From Serripes groenlandicus (lineage: Eukaryota; Mollusca; Bivalvia; Cardiida; Cardiidae): DNA of 64,000 bases. The notes under the pieces were generated by a model, which had not been told where the DNA came from, searched no databases, and saw only the letters and a program-made list of their open reading frames with translations. The stretch is taken from assembly GCA_031761405.1 (NCBI GenBank), contig JASEVX010000007.1, positions 60,585,062 to 60,649,061 on the forward strand, read 5' to 3'. How positions within the stretch are numbered: the stretch's first letter is position 1; each line of letters opens with the position of its first letter. Position numbers and translations under genes: made by a program. Of the stretch, positions 1-10,254 are shown in pieces.

Positions 1-837
1 CCGACTTTGGTTCCCGAATAAAGTTAGGAGCCAAAACAAAAGACAGTACCATTCATCTATAGTCTATTGATAGATATTCATTGTTATCGTTTTACACATA
101 GATGACATCTCAATGTTCAATCATCCTAACTATTTATTTGCTTTGTTTTTAATAATCTGACTTTCATGTTCAGAATACTATCTTCCTAGTGTACTATCTT
201 GCGTGACCAAAACTTCGTCTGTCGGTCTTCTAATAGTTGTTTTTTGTCGTTTTCGATCATCTTTCATTTTTATTCATTTATGCATTTTGTTTTTCGCAAA
301 TATCGCTGAAAGTTTCGTCTATGATTGCACATACTTGATTCAAAGTTAACTTTGAGTACAATTGTCATCGCAAAATGCAGACATGAAAAGATTTAAACCA
401 CAGAAATATATGTATCAAATTTAATGACGTCGTCTAGTTGATTCGTTCTTTCATGAATATCGCGGTAAACACGATTTCGGTGTATTTTGCCTTGCCGACA
501 ACATGTTTTATCACGGATGCGATGTGAACTTCAAGAAAACTTCAAGAAACCTTAAATGAAATGAAATCTTCTGGTTCTTACAAACAAAGTGTGATCAGAT
601 TTACTGAACTGTATTTCATACAGACACTTTCAGGCACCTCTACAGCTAATATGTTTTGAAAACATTGTGGCAAAAGTAGAATTATTTTCAACTTCATTCA
701 ATTATAATTATGATTGCTTTCCATTATGTCCTTATGTTTTAATACCGGTAAACGCTTTGAATGACATTTGTTGCACAATTGTTGTATGTGGCAAAGGGTT
801 AACAAAATAGTGTCTTAAAATGTAGGATACTATAAAT

Positions 838-873
838 CGATGGCTCAGCGCAATACTAGGTTAACTCCATTTT
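838..873 (+). repeat. Left terminal inverted repeat of the DNA transposon
   Basis: It begins CGATGGCTCAGCGCAATACT and continues through aggttaactccatttt. It pairs with 7782-7817 with two mismatches. AAAT lies immediately outside. Confidence 0.85.
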
Positions 874-1035
874 CATTTTTTTTACAGGAGAGTGAAAAAA
901 ACAGTTTAAATTTTTTCCCTTCTGATCTTTTGTAGATATTTTTGCTGTTCTGTATGCTGATAAATGTTTGAAAATTAATGATATTAATTTTTTTTATATG
1001 AAACTCTTTCATAATAGTTTAAAATCATTAATTTG

Positions 1036-1240
1036 AGTTAGCAGTAGTTTTGCACTGAAAATCAATGATTTGTTGAAAAAAAGTCAGGGCAAAACTAAGT
1101 CTAAGTCAAGTTAGATATAGTTTTGCACTTAAAATTATTGAATTATTGAAAAAAAGTCGGGGCAAAACTAAATCTAAGTCAAGTTAGACATAGTTTTGCA
1201 CTAAAAATTAATGAAATGTTGAGAAAAAATATGTAAAACA
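1036..1240 (+). repeat. Left subterminal repeats of the DNA transposon
   Basis: Two to three direct copies of a unit of about 86 bp contain 'gggcaaaactaa', 'tctaagtcaagttaga' and 'tagttttgcac'. The same words appear in inverse orientation near the right end (7519-7650). Arrays of this kind near transposon ends are commonly transposase-binding sites; that role is inferred here. Confidence 0.6.
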
Positions 1241-1401
1241 CATACTAAGTCAACTAAGATATATTTGACCAATTTAATTTCAAAGTTATTTTGAGGTTAA
1301 AATAATACAAAATAGAACATTAAAGTTTGTTTTATTAATCATTTAAGTCTTTTTTTCCATAAGTATTTTCTTGGAATTTCCTGATTTGGAAGCATTTATT
1401 T

Positions 1402-1926
1402 ACCACTTATCAGTAATGGCTAAACTATGTTGACATTTTTAATGACAGTGTGGAAAATGGTGCAGTAAGACTTTTGATAATTACATAACTTTAATTTTGC
1501 TGATTTATTTCCCTCATACGGCAATTCTGCAGCAGACGACTTTGAACGTTTTTTGTCAAAACATAGAAAATCTCCATAATTGAATGGATAACCTATGACT
1601 AAACGTGGAAAACATTGTGGCAAAAGGAGAGATTGCACGTTTTGTGCAATTTCTTCTGTTGTCACTATGTTTTCAAAAAAGCCGTCTTCTGCAGAGGCGT
1701 CCGAAAGCGTTTATATGAGGGAAAGGGTTAAACATAATGGTTAACATTGAAAAACTATATTAAATCTTTGCTCCATAAAACTGCAACATTTCCTGTACTC
1801 GAAACAGAAGGCCTTTGAAAACAGTGTAGGAAGAATTTAGATTGTTATTAACACGAACCCTTCCTATAATGTTTTGTCACACTGTCAGTAAATGTAAACA
1901 TTATTCATCCATTACTGATAAGTGGT
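1402..1926. mobile_element. MITE with ACCACTTATCAGTAATGG termini, containing a nested second MITE
   Basis: ACCACTTATCAGTAATGG at 1402-1419 is the exact reverse complement of 1909-1926. Nested inside at about 1508-1730 is a copy of the abundant CCCTTTCCC...GGGAAAGGG MITE, with tctgcagcagacgac near its left end and gggaaagggttaa at its right. Both are non-coding. Further CTTATCAGTAATG sequence occurs at 6072-6420. Confidence 0.65.
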
Positions 1927-2011
1927 CACTGGTGAATTAATGCCTTCAATTTGGAAGTGTCCAAGAAAACAGTTATGGAGCGGGTTAACTAATATTGATC
2001 ATAAACTGTTT

Positions 2012-2174
2012 GATAAATAGAGAATATTATGTCCCTGACTTAAGATATGAACTTTATCTGACGAGGTTAGGAGAATTGATAATTGTCGAGCCTTTTGCGA
2101 GACAATTATCATTTCTGCCAGCCGAGTCAGATAAAGTTTATGTGGAAAGTCAGGGACGTAATATTCTATTTATC
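2012..2174. repeat. Long inverted repeat (hairpin, arms of about 75 bp)
   Basis: GATAAATAGAGAATATTA at 2012 and following is mirrored by TAATATTCTATTTATC ending at 2174. Inner segments also pair: GTCCCTGACTT with AAGTCAGGGAC, AACTTTATCTGAC with GTCAGATAAAGTT, and GATAATTGTC with GACAATTATC. The loop is around gagccttttgcga. An open frame across it (1995-2219) is a by-product of the hairpin. It lies 3' of the putative transposase gene, inside the DNA transposon. Confidence 0.75.
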
Positions 2175-2321
2175 TTGCATGCAAAACTATGTTTTCAGGT
2201 AAATTTACATTCATTTTAAGTAGTTTTAAGAAATAACATACACAAATAGAAAAGGCCATTCATAAATGACCCCACCTCAAATAGAATGATGTACACACTG
2301 TTTACAGGAGCTAAAGAGTTC

Positions 2322-2346
2322 GGGGGGGGGGGGGGGGGGGGGGGGG
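2322..2346 (+). repeat. Poly-G run (25 G)
   Basis: An uninterrupted run of about 25 G is followed by tatgggggta. It could form a quadruplex, and its exact length is uncertain in any assembly. Confidence 0.8.
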
Positions 2347-2447
2347 TATGGGGGTATTGAGTAATTCTTTCTGAAACAGAAAATCCACATAAGGCGAAAC
2401 ATGTCTGTCCGGGTTAGCCTGTGCCCCAATCAATACAGAACTTAGAA

Positions 2448-4982
2448 TCAGTCAGGAATTTCATGCGAAAGGACTGCATAGAACATGTGATGCGAATGAG
2501 GGATCACACCTGTCCTGCATAAGATAATGAGATTTTTATACTTCTCAAATGTAATCTTGGGATACTCCTTGTGCAATCTATTAAGCACAATATTGTTTAC
2601 ATTCAAAATAGTGTTGGACCTTCTTATCCTATGAGCAAGATCAAGATAGTGTAATGGGCCATTGTAATTATATTTAACTACTACTGTATTTGGATTACTG
2701 GATTCAATTTTAAAGGATCTTACATCTGTCCATAAAACTTTGTTCCTTTCTAAATCCAGATCAAGATTTTTGAGCAATTTGGATACAGACTTGAAGTCAA
2801 AAAAATTGGGCAAGTCCATTTCCTTAACATGATATGGTTTTTTACGACGTGCTGTTCTTATAACAGAAGCCCACTGGGCAGGTGTGTATACACAAATTTG
2901 ACGACTAGCCCTTTCAATGCAGGCGTGGACTGAATCGTTTTCATTCTGGGTGTGACCCTTCTCTAAATATTTATGTTCTATAGATTCTAAATTAAATTTT
3001 TGTATGGTGTACCACAGCATTGAAACGTAATGTTTGTTTTTATTTTGAGCACCACAATTATCGGAATAAAATACAACATTTTTCTTCCCCTTTTTAGACA
3101 TTGCAACCAAAAAATCAAAGACACTGCTTGAAATTTCACAGGCTCCCCTTCCAGAAATTGACTCATTCCAAAGATAGCAATAAGCTTCACTTGACCCTAA
3201 ATCGTAAATGCTAAAGTTAAAAGTATTTAAACGACGTTTATAATAAAGGCTAGATTCAAATGCCTTTGGAGTCATCAACACCTCCTCAAGATCAAAGCAA
3301 GCAGCTAAAAATGTTTCATCATTTTTTTCTTGTGCAATATTTTTGTCTTGTTCTTTGTTTTCCCGTGCTAATAATTTGTTTTTAATATGACCGTCATATT
3401 TCTCTTTCATTATCATTTTGTCAGCCTCTGATGCATTTTTGAAGGAATTACATAAATCGCATTGGTCCTTCATAGGCTTTTGAAAAGCAATATTAAAGTA
3501 AGTATTGAATATATTTCGATACAGATTAAGGGAGACATGGGAGACAATTTCATTTTGTGTACATTGCTCTAAATAGAGCCTATACATTTGTGCTACACTA
3601 AGATCTGGACTAAGATACATTTTCTTGCTATCCTTTCTACAGTAATGGCTTTCAACTGCAGGAAATGACTTAATGTGTGACACTACAAAATCAACATTAT
3701 CTTGTGGGGTTCTATTTGGCCTATTACTATGACTGCCTCTGTAATCTAACTCTACAGTTTGAATACTGTTTTGGGACTTTTTTAGGGCTGTGTGAACTCT
3801 CTGAGGAGAAACATTTAAAGTATGGATAAAAAAGGTCTTGCACACCCTAATATTTATACCATTTAATGGCAAAGACCACATAAATGAGTTGACTCTTTTC
3901 TGATTAACAGTACTGGAATTTTTATAACTTTTCTTCTTCTGTGGAGCAGAATACTGCAAAAGAAACTGCCTTTGGCGCGTTGCATCTGCTAACTTTCAAT
4001 AACTTTGGAAAATATCTTCCCTGTCATCCTCAGTGAAGACGCTATGGCATTTAAATCGACAATCTTGACCACATCCCTTCTTGATTTTCCTGGCTTGTTG
4101 GATCTTTCCTTTCACGTTAATATACCTATGTCCAGTATTACAATTTCGCTTAGCTTTATTTCTTTTCCAATTTTCTGGATTTCTTGTCCTCTTTCTACCT
4201 CTAGCATGTTCTGTTCTGCTTCCATTTCCAGAGGCACACCCCTCATAACTGACATCTAGTCCTGCCAGTTCTTCCATGCTGTTTCCAACATCTGTGGTAA
4301 CAGTTTCTCCATCTATGTCCAACTCTTGACCCACCTCTATATCATATTCATTTTCACACACAGTATATTGAGATTCACTCTGATCGACTATTTCTTCTTC
4401 AAAGACCCCTTCTATAATAACTTCTGCAGCTATGTCAAAATCGTGATCTTGCATATGATGGCCACTTTCAAATTGTATTTGACTCGGATAAACTACTTCT
4501 TCCATGGTATTATATTCAGTTATGTCTTCATTTTCAAAACCAATCCACTGTTCACTCTCAACAATATCTGATACAATTTCTTCTCCTTCAGCCATTAGTG
4601 TTTCATCATTTACTTTAATCCTCGATCCCCTTTCTACTTTAGAACAGTTAATGTTCTCCAATTCATTTGTCGAAACTGATTCATCAACATCATTAAATTG
4701 TGTTCTAATGTCGTACACTTTTCTACTCTTTTTGAATTTCCGCCTCTTGTTTTTATTCTTTTTCTTTTTGACTGGATCCGAATCGGATAAACTTGGGTCT
4801 GAGTTACTTTCATTCAACATTTTCTTATCTAAGTGTGAGAATTGGTATTCACTATCAGAAGAAATGTGCTCAGAATCTGAAGTTAGAGTTTTAGACTTTA
4901 AAATCTTTGATAGTTTGGATAATGGAATGTCATCTTCAGATGACACAGCTGTAGTTAGTTCATGGTCATTATTGACAGACAT
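2448..4982 (-). pseudogene. Putative DDE/RNase-H-like transposase of the DUF7869 type, broken by one in-frame TGA
   Basis: The frame runs about 844 codons from an ATG at 4982 to a TGA ending at 2448. It is interrupted by one TGA at 3996-3998, and reading resumes in the same frame. The N-terminal 250 residues are acidic and Ser-rich with Lys/Arg clusters. Next come a Cys-rich segment (KGCGQDCRFKC) and the family's 'R..IF..YW' block, where the Trp position is the stop. The C-terminal half holds candidate catalytic acids: FDLEE near residue 545, FYSDNCGAQNKN near 625, and KGHTQNENDSVHACIE near 660. These fit an RNase-H-fold nuclease, so a role in moving the surrounding TIR element is inferred. 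The frame is open without ATG back to about 5111, so the true start is uncertain. The DUF7869 resemblance is from memory. Confidence 0.7.
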
Positions 4983-5074
4983 TAAACTATGTTCACTGTC
5001 AGTGTCATCACCTAAGCTAGATAGTTCTAGTTCTTCTTCAATATTTTTGATTTGCTCATCCTTGGTGTCTTGAA

Positions 5075-5752
5075 TTATTTGAGCATACAGGAATATTCTC
5101 CTTCGGATATATCAGAAAAGCCTTCAAAATCATCGGATTCACTTGTACCAGTACAAATGTTTTCAACAATTTCTACATGTGTGGCTTCAAATGGTATCAA
5201 TTCAATGTTTGGGTCACCCAAACTTGCTGCAAATGTTTCTAAAAACAGGATCAAGTTTTCAAAATTGCAGTGTGATGTTAACACTGCTTTTCCATCGGCA
5301 TCTACCATACCGTTTCTGTTCCTTGAATGAGGGTCAAATACACGATACATTCCATTCTCTTTGATGATTGCTGTTGTGTAGCATTTTATTGTTAAGAAAA
5401 GGAAACTTTCAATCTCTCTTATGGTTTGATGCAAACTCACATACGGATTGCATGGTTCAACACTTGAAATTGAACCTGCATCTGATCTTAAAACTTTCAG
5501 CTCACAATTGCTCCACTTATTAGGGAGATCACTCACTAGTAACTAATTCTCTTTCTGTCCACCTGCCATTACATTGTAATAAACGTTGTCCCCTTTGAGT
5601 AAAATCTCGTCCAGGTATTCTTGTGTCCACTTTGAGGCTTTCTTGACGGTAAGATGATGATACATAGCAGCATAGCTATTCGCTACACACTGCCTTCCTT
5701 GTCCAAAATACTTTGTATGACACTGATGACTGGATGCAGTAACAGACAACAT
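5075..5752 (-). pseudogene. Cys-protease-like protein (possibly peptidase C76-like), broken by one in-frame TAG
   Basis: A frame of about 225 codons from an ATG at 5752 to a TAA at 5075 is split by one TAG at 5543-5545. The N-terminal part has GQGRQCVANSYAAMYHHL, like the catalytic Cys block of papain-fold proteases. After the stop, YRVFDPHSRNRNG resembles a His/Asp block. This Cys-then-DPH order recalls the deubiquitinase-like C76 domains found in some viruses and mobile elements. The function is inferred from two short motifs only. It ends about 90 bases before the putative transposase start and is read in a different frame, so the two may be separate exons or proteins. It is not functional as it stands unless the TAG is read through or spliced out. 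Confidence 0.5.
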
Positions 5753-5828
5753 CCTGAAAAAAAAATGTTATCTTAAAAAAGTGTTTGAACACTTCGATCC
5801 ATAAGCATTTCTTTTATCCTTCCAAATT

Positions 5829-6059
5829 AACCCTTTCCCACCTACAGACGCTTTCTGACGCCTCTGCAGAAGACAACTTTTGAAAACATTATGACAAAAA
5901 GAGAAATTGCTAATAATGAGCAATTTCCCCTTTTACCACAATGTTTTCAACTCTTGTCTATTTAATGATTAAACTTTTATTTACAGAGATATGCCCTATT
6001 TCTGTCTAGATATTTTCAAGGTCGTGTGCTGCAGATTTGATGTATGTGGGAAAGGGATA
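5829..6059. mobile_element. MITE of the CCCTTTCCCAC...GTGGGAAAGGG family
   Basis: It begins ttaaccctttcccac and ends gtgggaaagggataaa. Inside, gacgcctctgcagaagacaac and aaattgctaataatgagcaattt give a palindromic core. This is one of the best-preserved copies in the window. TTAA on the left suggests a TTAA target. Confidence 0.7.
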
Positions 6060-6062
6060 AAA

Positions 6063-6460
6063 GCATAATTCCCAACTTATCAGTAATGTTTACATGTACT
6101 GACAGAGTAACAAACAGTTCAGGAAGAGATCAGATTGCTTGTTATGAGTAATCTGAACTCTTCCTACAATGCGTTATAAGGCCTTCTGTACTGGATGCAG
6201 GTAAATGTATGTGTTTGGAGTAAAGTTGTAAACAACTAGTAGGGTTAAACCAATTTTAAAAGTAAATTACATCAGTCATTAACACTTTGATAAAAAATAA
6301 CAGCATTTCATAAATCCCATCCAATACAGAAAGCCTTTGAAAACAATGTTGGGGGAGTTCAGATACGTTGAAACTATGTCAGTAATACTTTTAGGTGTAA
6401 ACACTAGTTCACCTGTTAATGAAAAATGGTGCATGAATGAATGCTTTCAATTAGGTTCAT
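6063..6460. repeat. Decayed MITE sequence related to 1402-1926
   Basis: Contains cttatcagtaatg near 6072, paired segments gttcaggaagagatcagattg and caatctgaactcttcct, and aaggccttctgtactgg. These words also occur in 1402-1926. Ends are not clear. Confidence 0.4.
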
Positions 6461-6747
6461 TTTAATTAAAATAAGTAAGGATTTTTGGAAATAATCAGTT
6501 ATTTCTTTGCGAAATAGAACAATTTGGCAGAGGTTCACCGTTAAGTCACAGTTTTTTATGATTTAAGGCAAATAATTGTTTTACATGGCGAGATATCTTG
6601 GATAAGGTTCTTAAACTACTCTAAAATGATAAATTGAATAATTTACATATAATAACAAATATTATATATCTAAATTACAGCACAGTAAGGATTAATGTAA
6701 CATTTATAAGCAATATCCTCACCACATATCCTGAAACTAATAGAGCC

Positions 6748-7039
6748 GAGCCCCAGTAGCTCAGTCAGTAGCGGCCCGGGCTGTCAATCCAGGCGTTGTG
6801 AGTTCGAAACCCAGCCCGGCATTCAATCTTTCCGACATTTGACAAAAGTAATTGTGACAATCATCATTCGTCTTCCACCAATGGGCTATCAGTCTATGTG
6901 GGAAAGCAGCCAGTTGTTTGAAAATAATGTTGTATGAAGTACTGGTTTGAGAAAGCCAAGAAACATGAGTAGGTGAACTGGCCGCCGTGATATGATTGTT
7001 GAAAACGGCGTTTAACCCAAATCAATCAATCAATCAATC
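6748..7039 (+). mobile_element. tRNA-derived SINE, copy 1
   Basis: The head is tRNA-like: A box around tagctcagtcagtagcgg (6757-6774) and B box agttcgaaacc (6801-6811). A body of about 200 bp follows with 'cttccaccaatgggct' and 'ccgccgtgatatgat'. It ends in (AATC)n at 7018-7039. Copies occur at 48086-48360 (minus) and 49891-50144 (plus, 5' truncated). A SINE is transcribed by RNA polymerase III from its internal boxes; whether this copy is active is not visible. Confidence 0.85.
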
Positions 7040-7518
7040 TACTAATAGAGTTATTTTCGAAATACGTGAACTCACATCTTGATTCTATAATACTCAAAAG
7101 TGAGGCTATTTTTATTTATTTATTTATCTTTAATTACCCCACCCACTGATTATCTACAGAAACAACATTGTTTTCAACCAGTTCCTTGTGTGATTTCACT
7201 TTCATAATACTAAGGGCTCATGCATAAAACTTATAGATACAAAAAATAATGTTACTCACCCTGGTATATCTGTTTATTTTCTTCTGTAAAATTCAAATTT
7301 TGGTGCCAAACAAATTTCTGAAATTCTGTCTGAATGTCAATGACAAACAGTGACTTTTATTTTATTTAATTTTTTTCAAAAAATTATTATATAAAAAAAA
7401 TAATCTAATTAACATGTGATAAAAATGGAAAAAAAGGTGAGAAATATTTATATGCTCATATTATTTCTCATTAACAAAGATATTTTAATTTTAAGAAAAT
7501 AAGCTAAGTCAAATTATT

Positions 7519-7650
7519 CTTTTTTTGAGTGCAAAACTATGTCTAAGTCAAGTTAGAACTAGTTATGCACTGACATTTTTTTAAAAAAAATTGAAATTGT
7601 TGGTGCAAAACTATAGCTAACTCTACTTAGACATAGTTTTGCACTCAAAA
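7519..7650 (-). repeat. Right subterminal repeats of the DNA transposon
   Basis: It holds gtgcaaaactatgtctaag, tcaagttagaact, ggtgcaaaactat and gacatagttttgcactc. The same words occur in inverse orientation at 1036-1240, forming an imperfect inverted arrangement of its own. Confidence 0.6.
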
Positions 7651-7781
7651 AAAGAATAAATTGACTTATTTTCTTAAAATCCAAATATCTTTTTTAATAC
7701 TAAAAATTTAAGTCAAGATTTTTGATTGAATCAGTGGAGTTTGATCAGTCTTCAGAATTTATAATAAAATCTATTTTGAAA

Positions 7782-7817
7782 AAAATAGAGTTAGCCTAGT
7801 ATTGCGCTGAGCCATCG
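7782..7817 (-). repeat. Right terminal inverted repeat of the DNA transposon
   Basis: It ends tattgcgctgagccatcg. The reverse complement matches 838-873 with two differences. AAAT follows at 7818-7821. Confidence 0.85.
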
Positions 7818-8001
7818 AAATGTTCTTTAATATATATTTGCCTAACTAAAAATTTACTTTAATTTTTTGTAATATAAAAGTACTCTAAATTCATGATTTT
7901 ACAGTTGGAGAAATAATTTAAATGTTTCTTTTTCTTATTTTTTCATGTGTAACGAAATATTGCGGCTTCTCTTTGATGCATTGCGTCAAACATTCGTCTT
8001 G

Positions 8002-8145
8002 TATACTGTGGTCATTATACTTAATATATGCTTTTCATTAAAAATTTACCGAGTATATGAATGCCGGGAATCAATCAGGGTATTCTCATTGACCTGTTAG
8101 TTAGACGTCAGTTTATCAATGCTTGTATCGCGTTTTAGTCCTGGG
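8002..8145 (+). repeat. Duplicated 130-bp segment (partner at 14894-15028)
   Basis: Shared words include tatgcttttcatta, gaatgccgggaa, caatcagggtattctcatt and gttagacgtcagtttatca. The segment starts directly after the Helentron-like 3' end at 8001. No coding sense was recognised. Confidence 0.7.
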
Positions 8146-8439
8146 GCTTTAACCCCTAGTCATATTGTAATACCATTTTTCGGAGTTGCAGCCTGCCAGT
8201 TGCTGTTAACACCCTATAACGCATTTTAGGGTGAGAAAAATAGTTCATCATGGATTTAACAAAACTGCATTTAAAAGGTTATGATCACCCCAAAAAAGAT
8301 CATTATAATGATGTTTTAACATCAGTGAAAAGCTTAAGGCGTGAGTACTCCAACATAAGTTTAACAAATGCTTAGAAATTAATGTGCCGAGAGGTCAAAT
8401 ATGGAAACTGATGGAAAAATAAAAGGTTAATAAAGAAGG

Positions 8440-8830
8440 CGCGTGACAAATGCTGTAGCGGATTTACTTGGTCGACCCGTAGTGTCCGTGCGACGAAAAA
8501 AAAATGGTAAAAGAAATAGTCGCGTGACAAATGCAGTGAGCTTTTTTTACCATTTATTGTCCGGCCGGGCATCACAAGTATCGGTCGAGCGCCGGGCCCG
8601 GACAATCCAGACGCCGCTCAGAGCCCGGCCGGAAATCGGGCAGACATTGACCGGAGACAGGCCGGCGTCTGGCCGACCACCCACTGTGGCTCGCTGGTTA
8701 TAAAAGCAGGCTCATCGGATCATTCGTCAGATCATCCAGTCGGGCTCTTCACAGACGTAACAAGTTAACACACAGTTTATCTCAAAAGTGTCAGAGTAAC
8801 AGAACTACAAGATGCCCTAGAAAAGATGGG
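8440..8830 (+). promoter_or_regulatory. GC-rich island with a TATA box (candidate promoter or LTR-like sequence)
   Basis: The stretch 8555-8760 is strikingly GC-rich against its surroundings (gagcgccgggcccgg, gagcccggccgg). It is followed by TATAAAAG at 8699-8706 and, about 30 bases on, a candidate start region. The words gcgtgacaaatgc at about 8442 and 8522 are direct repeats 80 bp apart. No downstream plus-strand ORF of note follows. A short Arg-rich minus-strand frame (8817-9038) overlaps; I do not recognise it. A retrotransposon LTR is an alternative, but no PBS or second LTR was found. Confidence 0.3.
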
Positions 8831-9039
8831 AGGACTGAAGATGAAGGAGAGGGCAGAACCCACACGAGAGGGAGAGTGGCAGTGAAGTGAATGAGATCCC
8901 ATGCCTCTCCTCTTCAGCCACCAATGCACCAAGAACTAAGTTAAAGCGGTAGCGTGCAAACGCCAACCTCTCCCTAAACCGGGCGACCTGATCGCGCTGT
9001 GCATGTGCCCGCAAGCGCTGTGGAGGTATCAACGGCATT

Positions 9040-9960
9040 CTCGTAAGAATGTTTGTCTTTATGATATCTAAGCCAAGTTTGAATATGGGTTATATTGGAT
9101 CAGAAACTAGGTCACTAGGCCAAATTGAAGGGAAATCTTGTTAACACTCTGGAATCTGTATTTTTAACTTGAGCATGTTAAACTATATCAGCATTTTTGT
9201 ATTAATGATATGTAGGCGAATATTTGTCATATCTGTTTAAAAACTAGGTCACTATACCAAATTGAAAGAAAATCTGTGCAAGCCGCATTTTAAAATTAAG
9301 TCAGAATGTTGATCTTAATGATATCTAGGCCATGTTCGAATATGGCTCATGCCAGGTCAAAACTAGGTCACTAGGTCAATTTGAAGGAAAATCTTGTTAA
9401 CACTCTAGAGTCCGGATTTTTTTGCTTCAGCAGCTTGAAATTTTGTCTGAATTATATTTAGGTCAAGTTAGACTAGTAGTCATATTGGGTCAGAAACTAG
9501 GTCACTACGCCAAATTGAAGGGAAATCTTGTTAGCATTTTGGATGCTGCATTTTTAACTTGAGCATGTTAAAACTGTTTTAGAATGTTGATGATATGTAG
9601 GCCAAGCTTGAATATTGGTCCTGTCTGTTCAAAAACTAGGTCACTAGACCAAATTTAAGGAAAATCTTGTCAAAACTGTAGAAGCCACATTTTTTAAAAT
9701 TTGGTCTGTATGTTTATCTTAATGATATTTAGGCCAAGTTCGAATATGGGTCATGCCGGGTTAAAAACAAAGTCACTAGGCCATATTGATGGAAAGTCGT
9801 GTTAATGCTCTGGAGACCGCATTCTTTACTTAAGCAGTTTGAAACTTTGCCAGAATGTTTGCATTGATAGGGTATATCAGGTAAAAGAAAATAGATCACT
9901 AGGCCAAATGAAGGAAAATCTTGATAACATTCTGGAGGTTGCATTTTGAATCGTTGTCAG
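9040..9960 (-). repeat. Tandem repeat array, 'gacctagtttttgaccc' family
   Basis: About seven diverged units of roughly 130-150 bp share (in complement) 'cctagtgacctagt', 'gacccatattcgaacttgg' and 'gttaacaagattttcc'. The same monomer, in opposite orientation and better conserved, makes up 56790-58100. No clear element termini are visible here. Confidence 0.7.
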
Positions 9961-10254
9961 AATAATTGTCTTGATGAGTTTTGCATTGATCAAACACTTT
10001 CTCCGAGTCTAGTACATGGTTTGGAGAATTATATTTCTATTTGATGGAAGTTGATTTAACATTCACATATTTCACAAATAATAAGGCAGAAACTTCAAAA
10101 TATTCTGCCTAAACCGGCTGTCAAAGTTTCCTTTTATTCTTCATGTCTTAAATGTGTATACTTGTGAGCTCTTGCACTCAGTTGAGCGATATAGTGCCAA
10201 TAAGGTCCTCCTGATTTCAAATTGGCCGTTTCATAATATTTACTATTTTTAACA

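Larger units (their letters stand above)
838..7817 (-). mobile_element. DNA transposon with 36-bp TIRs, DUF7869-like putative transposase and Cys-protease-like ORF
   Basis: The ends are inverted copies of each other: 838-873 and the complement of 7782-7817 both begin CGATGGCTCAGCGCAATACT and agree at 34 of 36 positions. AAAT flanks both sides (834-837 and 7818-7821), a candidate 4-bp target duplication. Inside are subterminal repeats at both ends, two broken minus-strand ORFs (2448-4982 and 5075-5752), MITE copies, a tRNA-derived SINE and a hairpin. The element lies within a Helentron-like repeat, so it is younger than that insertion. I do not assign it to a named superfamily; the putative transposase resembles the DUF7869 family of uncharacterised animal proteins. 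Confidence 0.8.
1..8001 (+). mobile_element. Helentron-like non-autonomous element, family 1, copy A (5' end outside window; split by a DNA transposon)
   Basis: Bases 1-640 align by eye with 25530-25960, which lies inside a complete family 1 element. Bases about 7935-8001 match that element's 3' end: a GCGGCTTC motif, a TTTGATGC-type hairpin (degenerate here), then CATTCGTCTTG. The next base is T, as at the other family 1 insertions. The 5' hairpin is off the window. A 7.0-kb DNA transposon (838-7817) sits inside. No coding capacity belongs to the element itself. Assignment to the Helentron class is inferred from structure and insertion behaviour. Confidence 0.6.

Noticed and set aside
1995..2219. 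74-codon plus frame
   Set aside because: Coincides with the 163-bp hairpin; explained by the inverted repeat.
4504..5073. 189-codon plus-strand Ser-rich frame
   Set aside because: It is antisense to the acidic, Ser-rich N-terminus of the putative transposase, which has the recognisable family motifs further on.
6748..6830. A genuine tRNA gene at the SINE head
   Set aside because: A and B boxes are present, but the same head with the same long body and (AATC)n tail occurs elsewhere, so it is a SINE.
838..7817. Assigning the DNA transposon to hAT, piggyBac or Kolobok
   Set aside because: The candidate target duplication (AAAT, 4 bp) and the protein motifs do not fit these well; the AAAT could also be chance, so no superfamily is claimed.
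8817..9038. Arg-rich minus-strand frame (RLRAHAQRDQVARFRERLAF)
   Set aside because: Composition is protein-like in part, but there is no recognised family, and the C-terminal half is antisense to a GA-rich tract. Not enough to call a gene.
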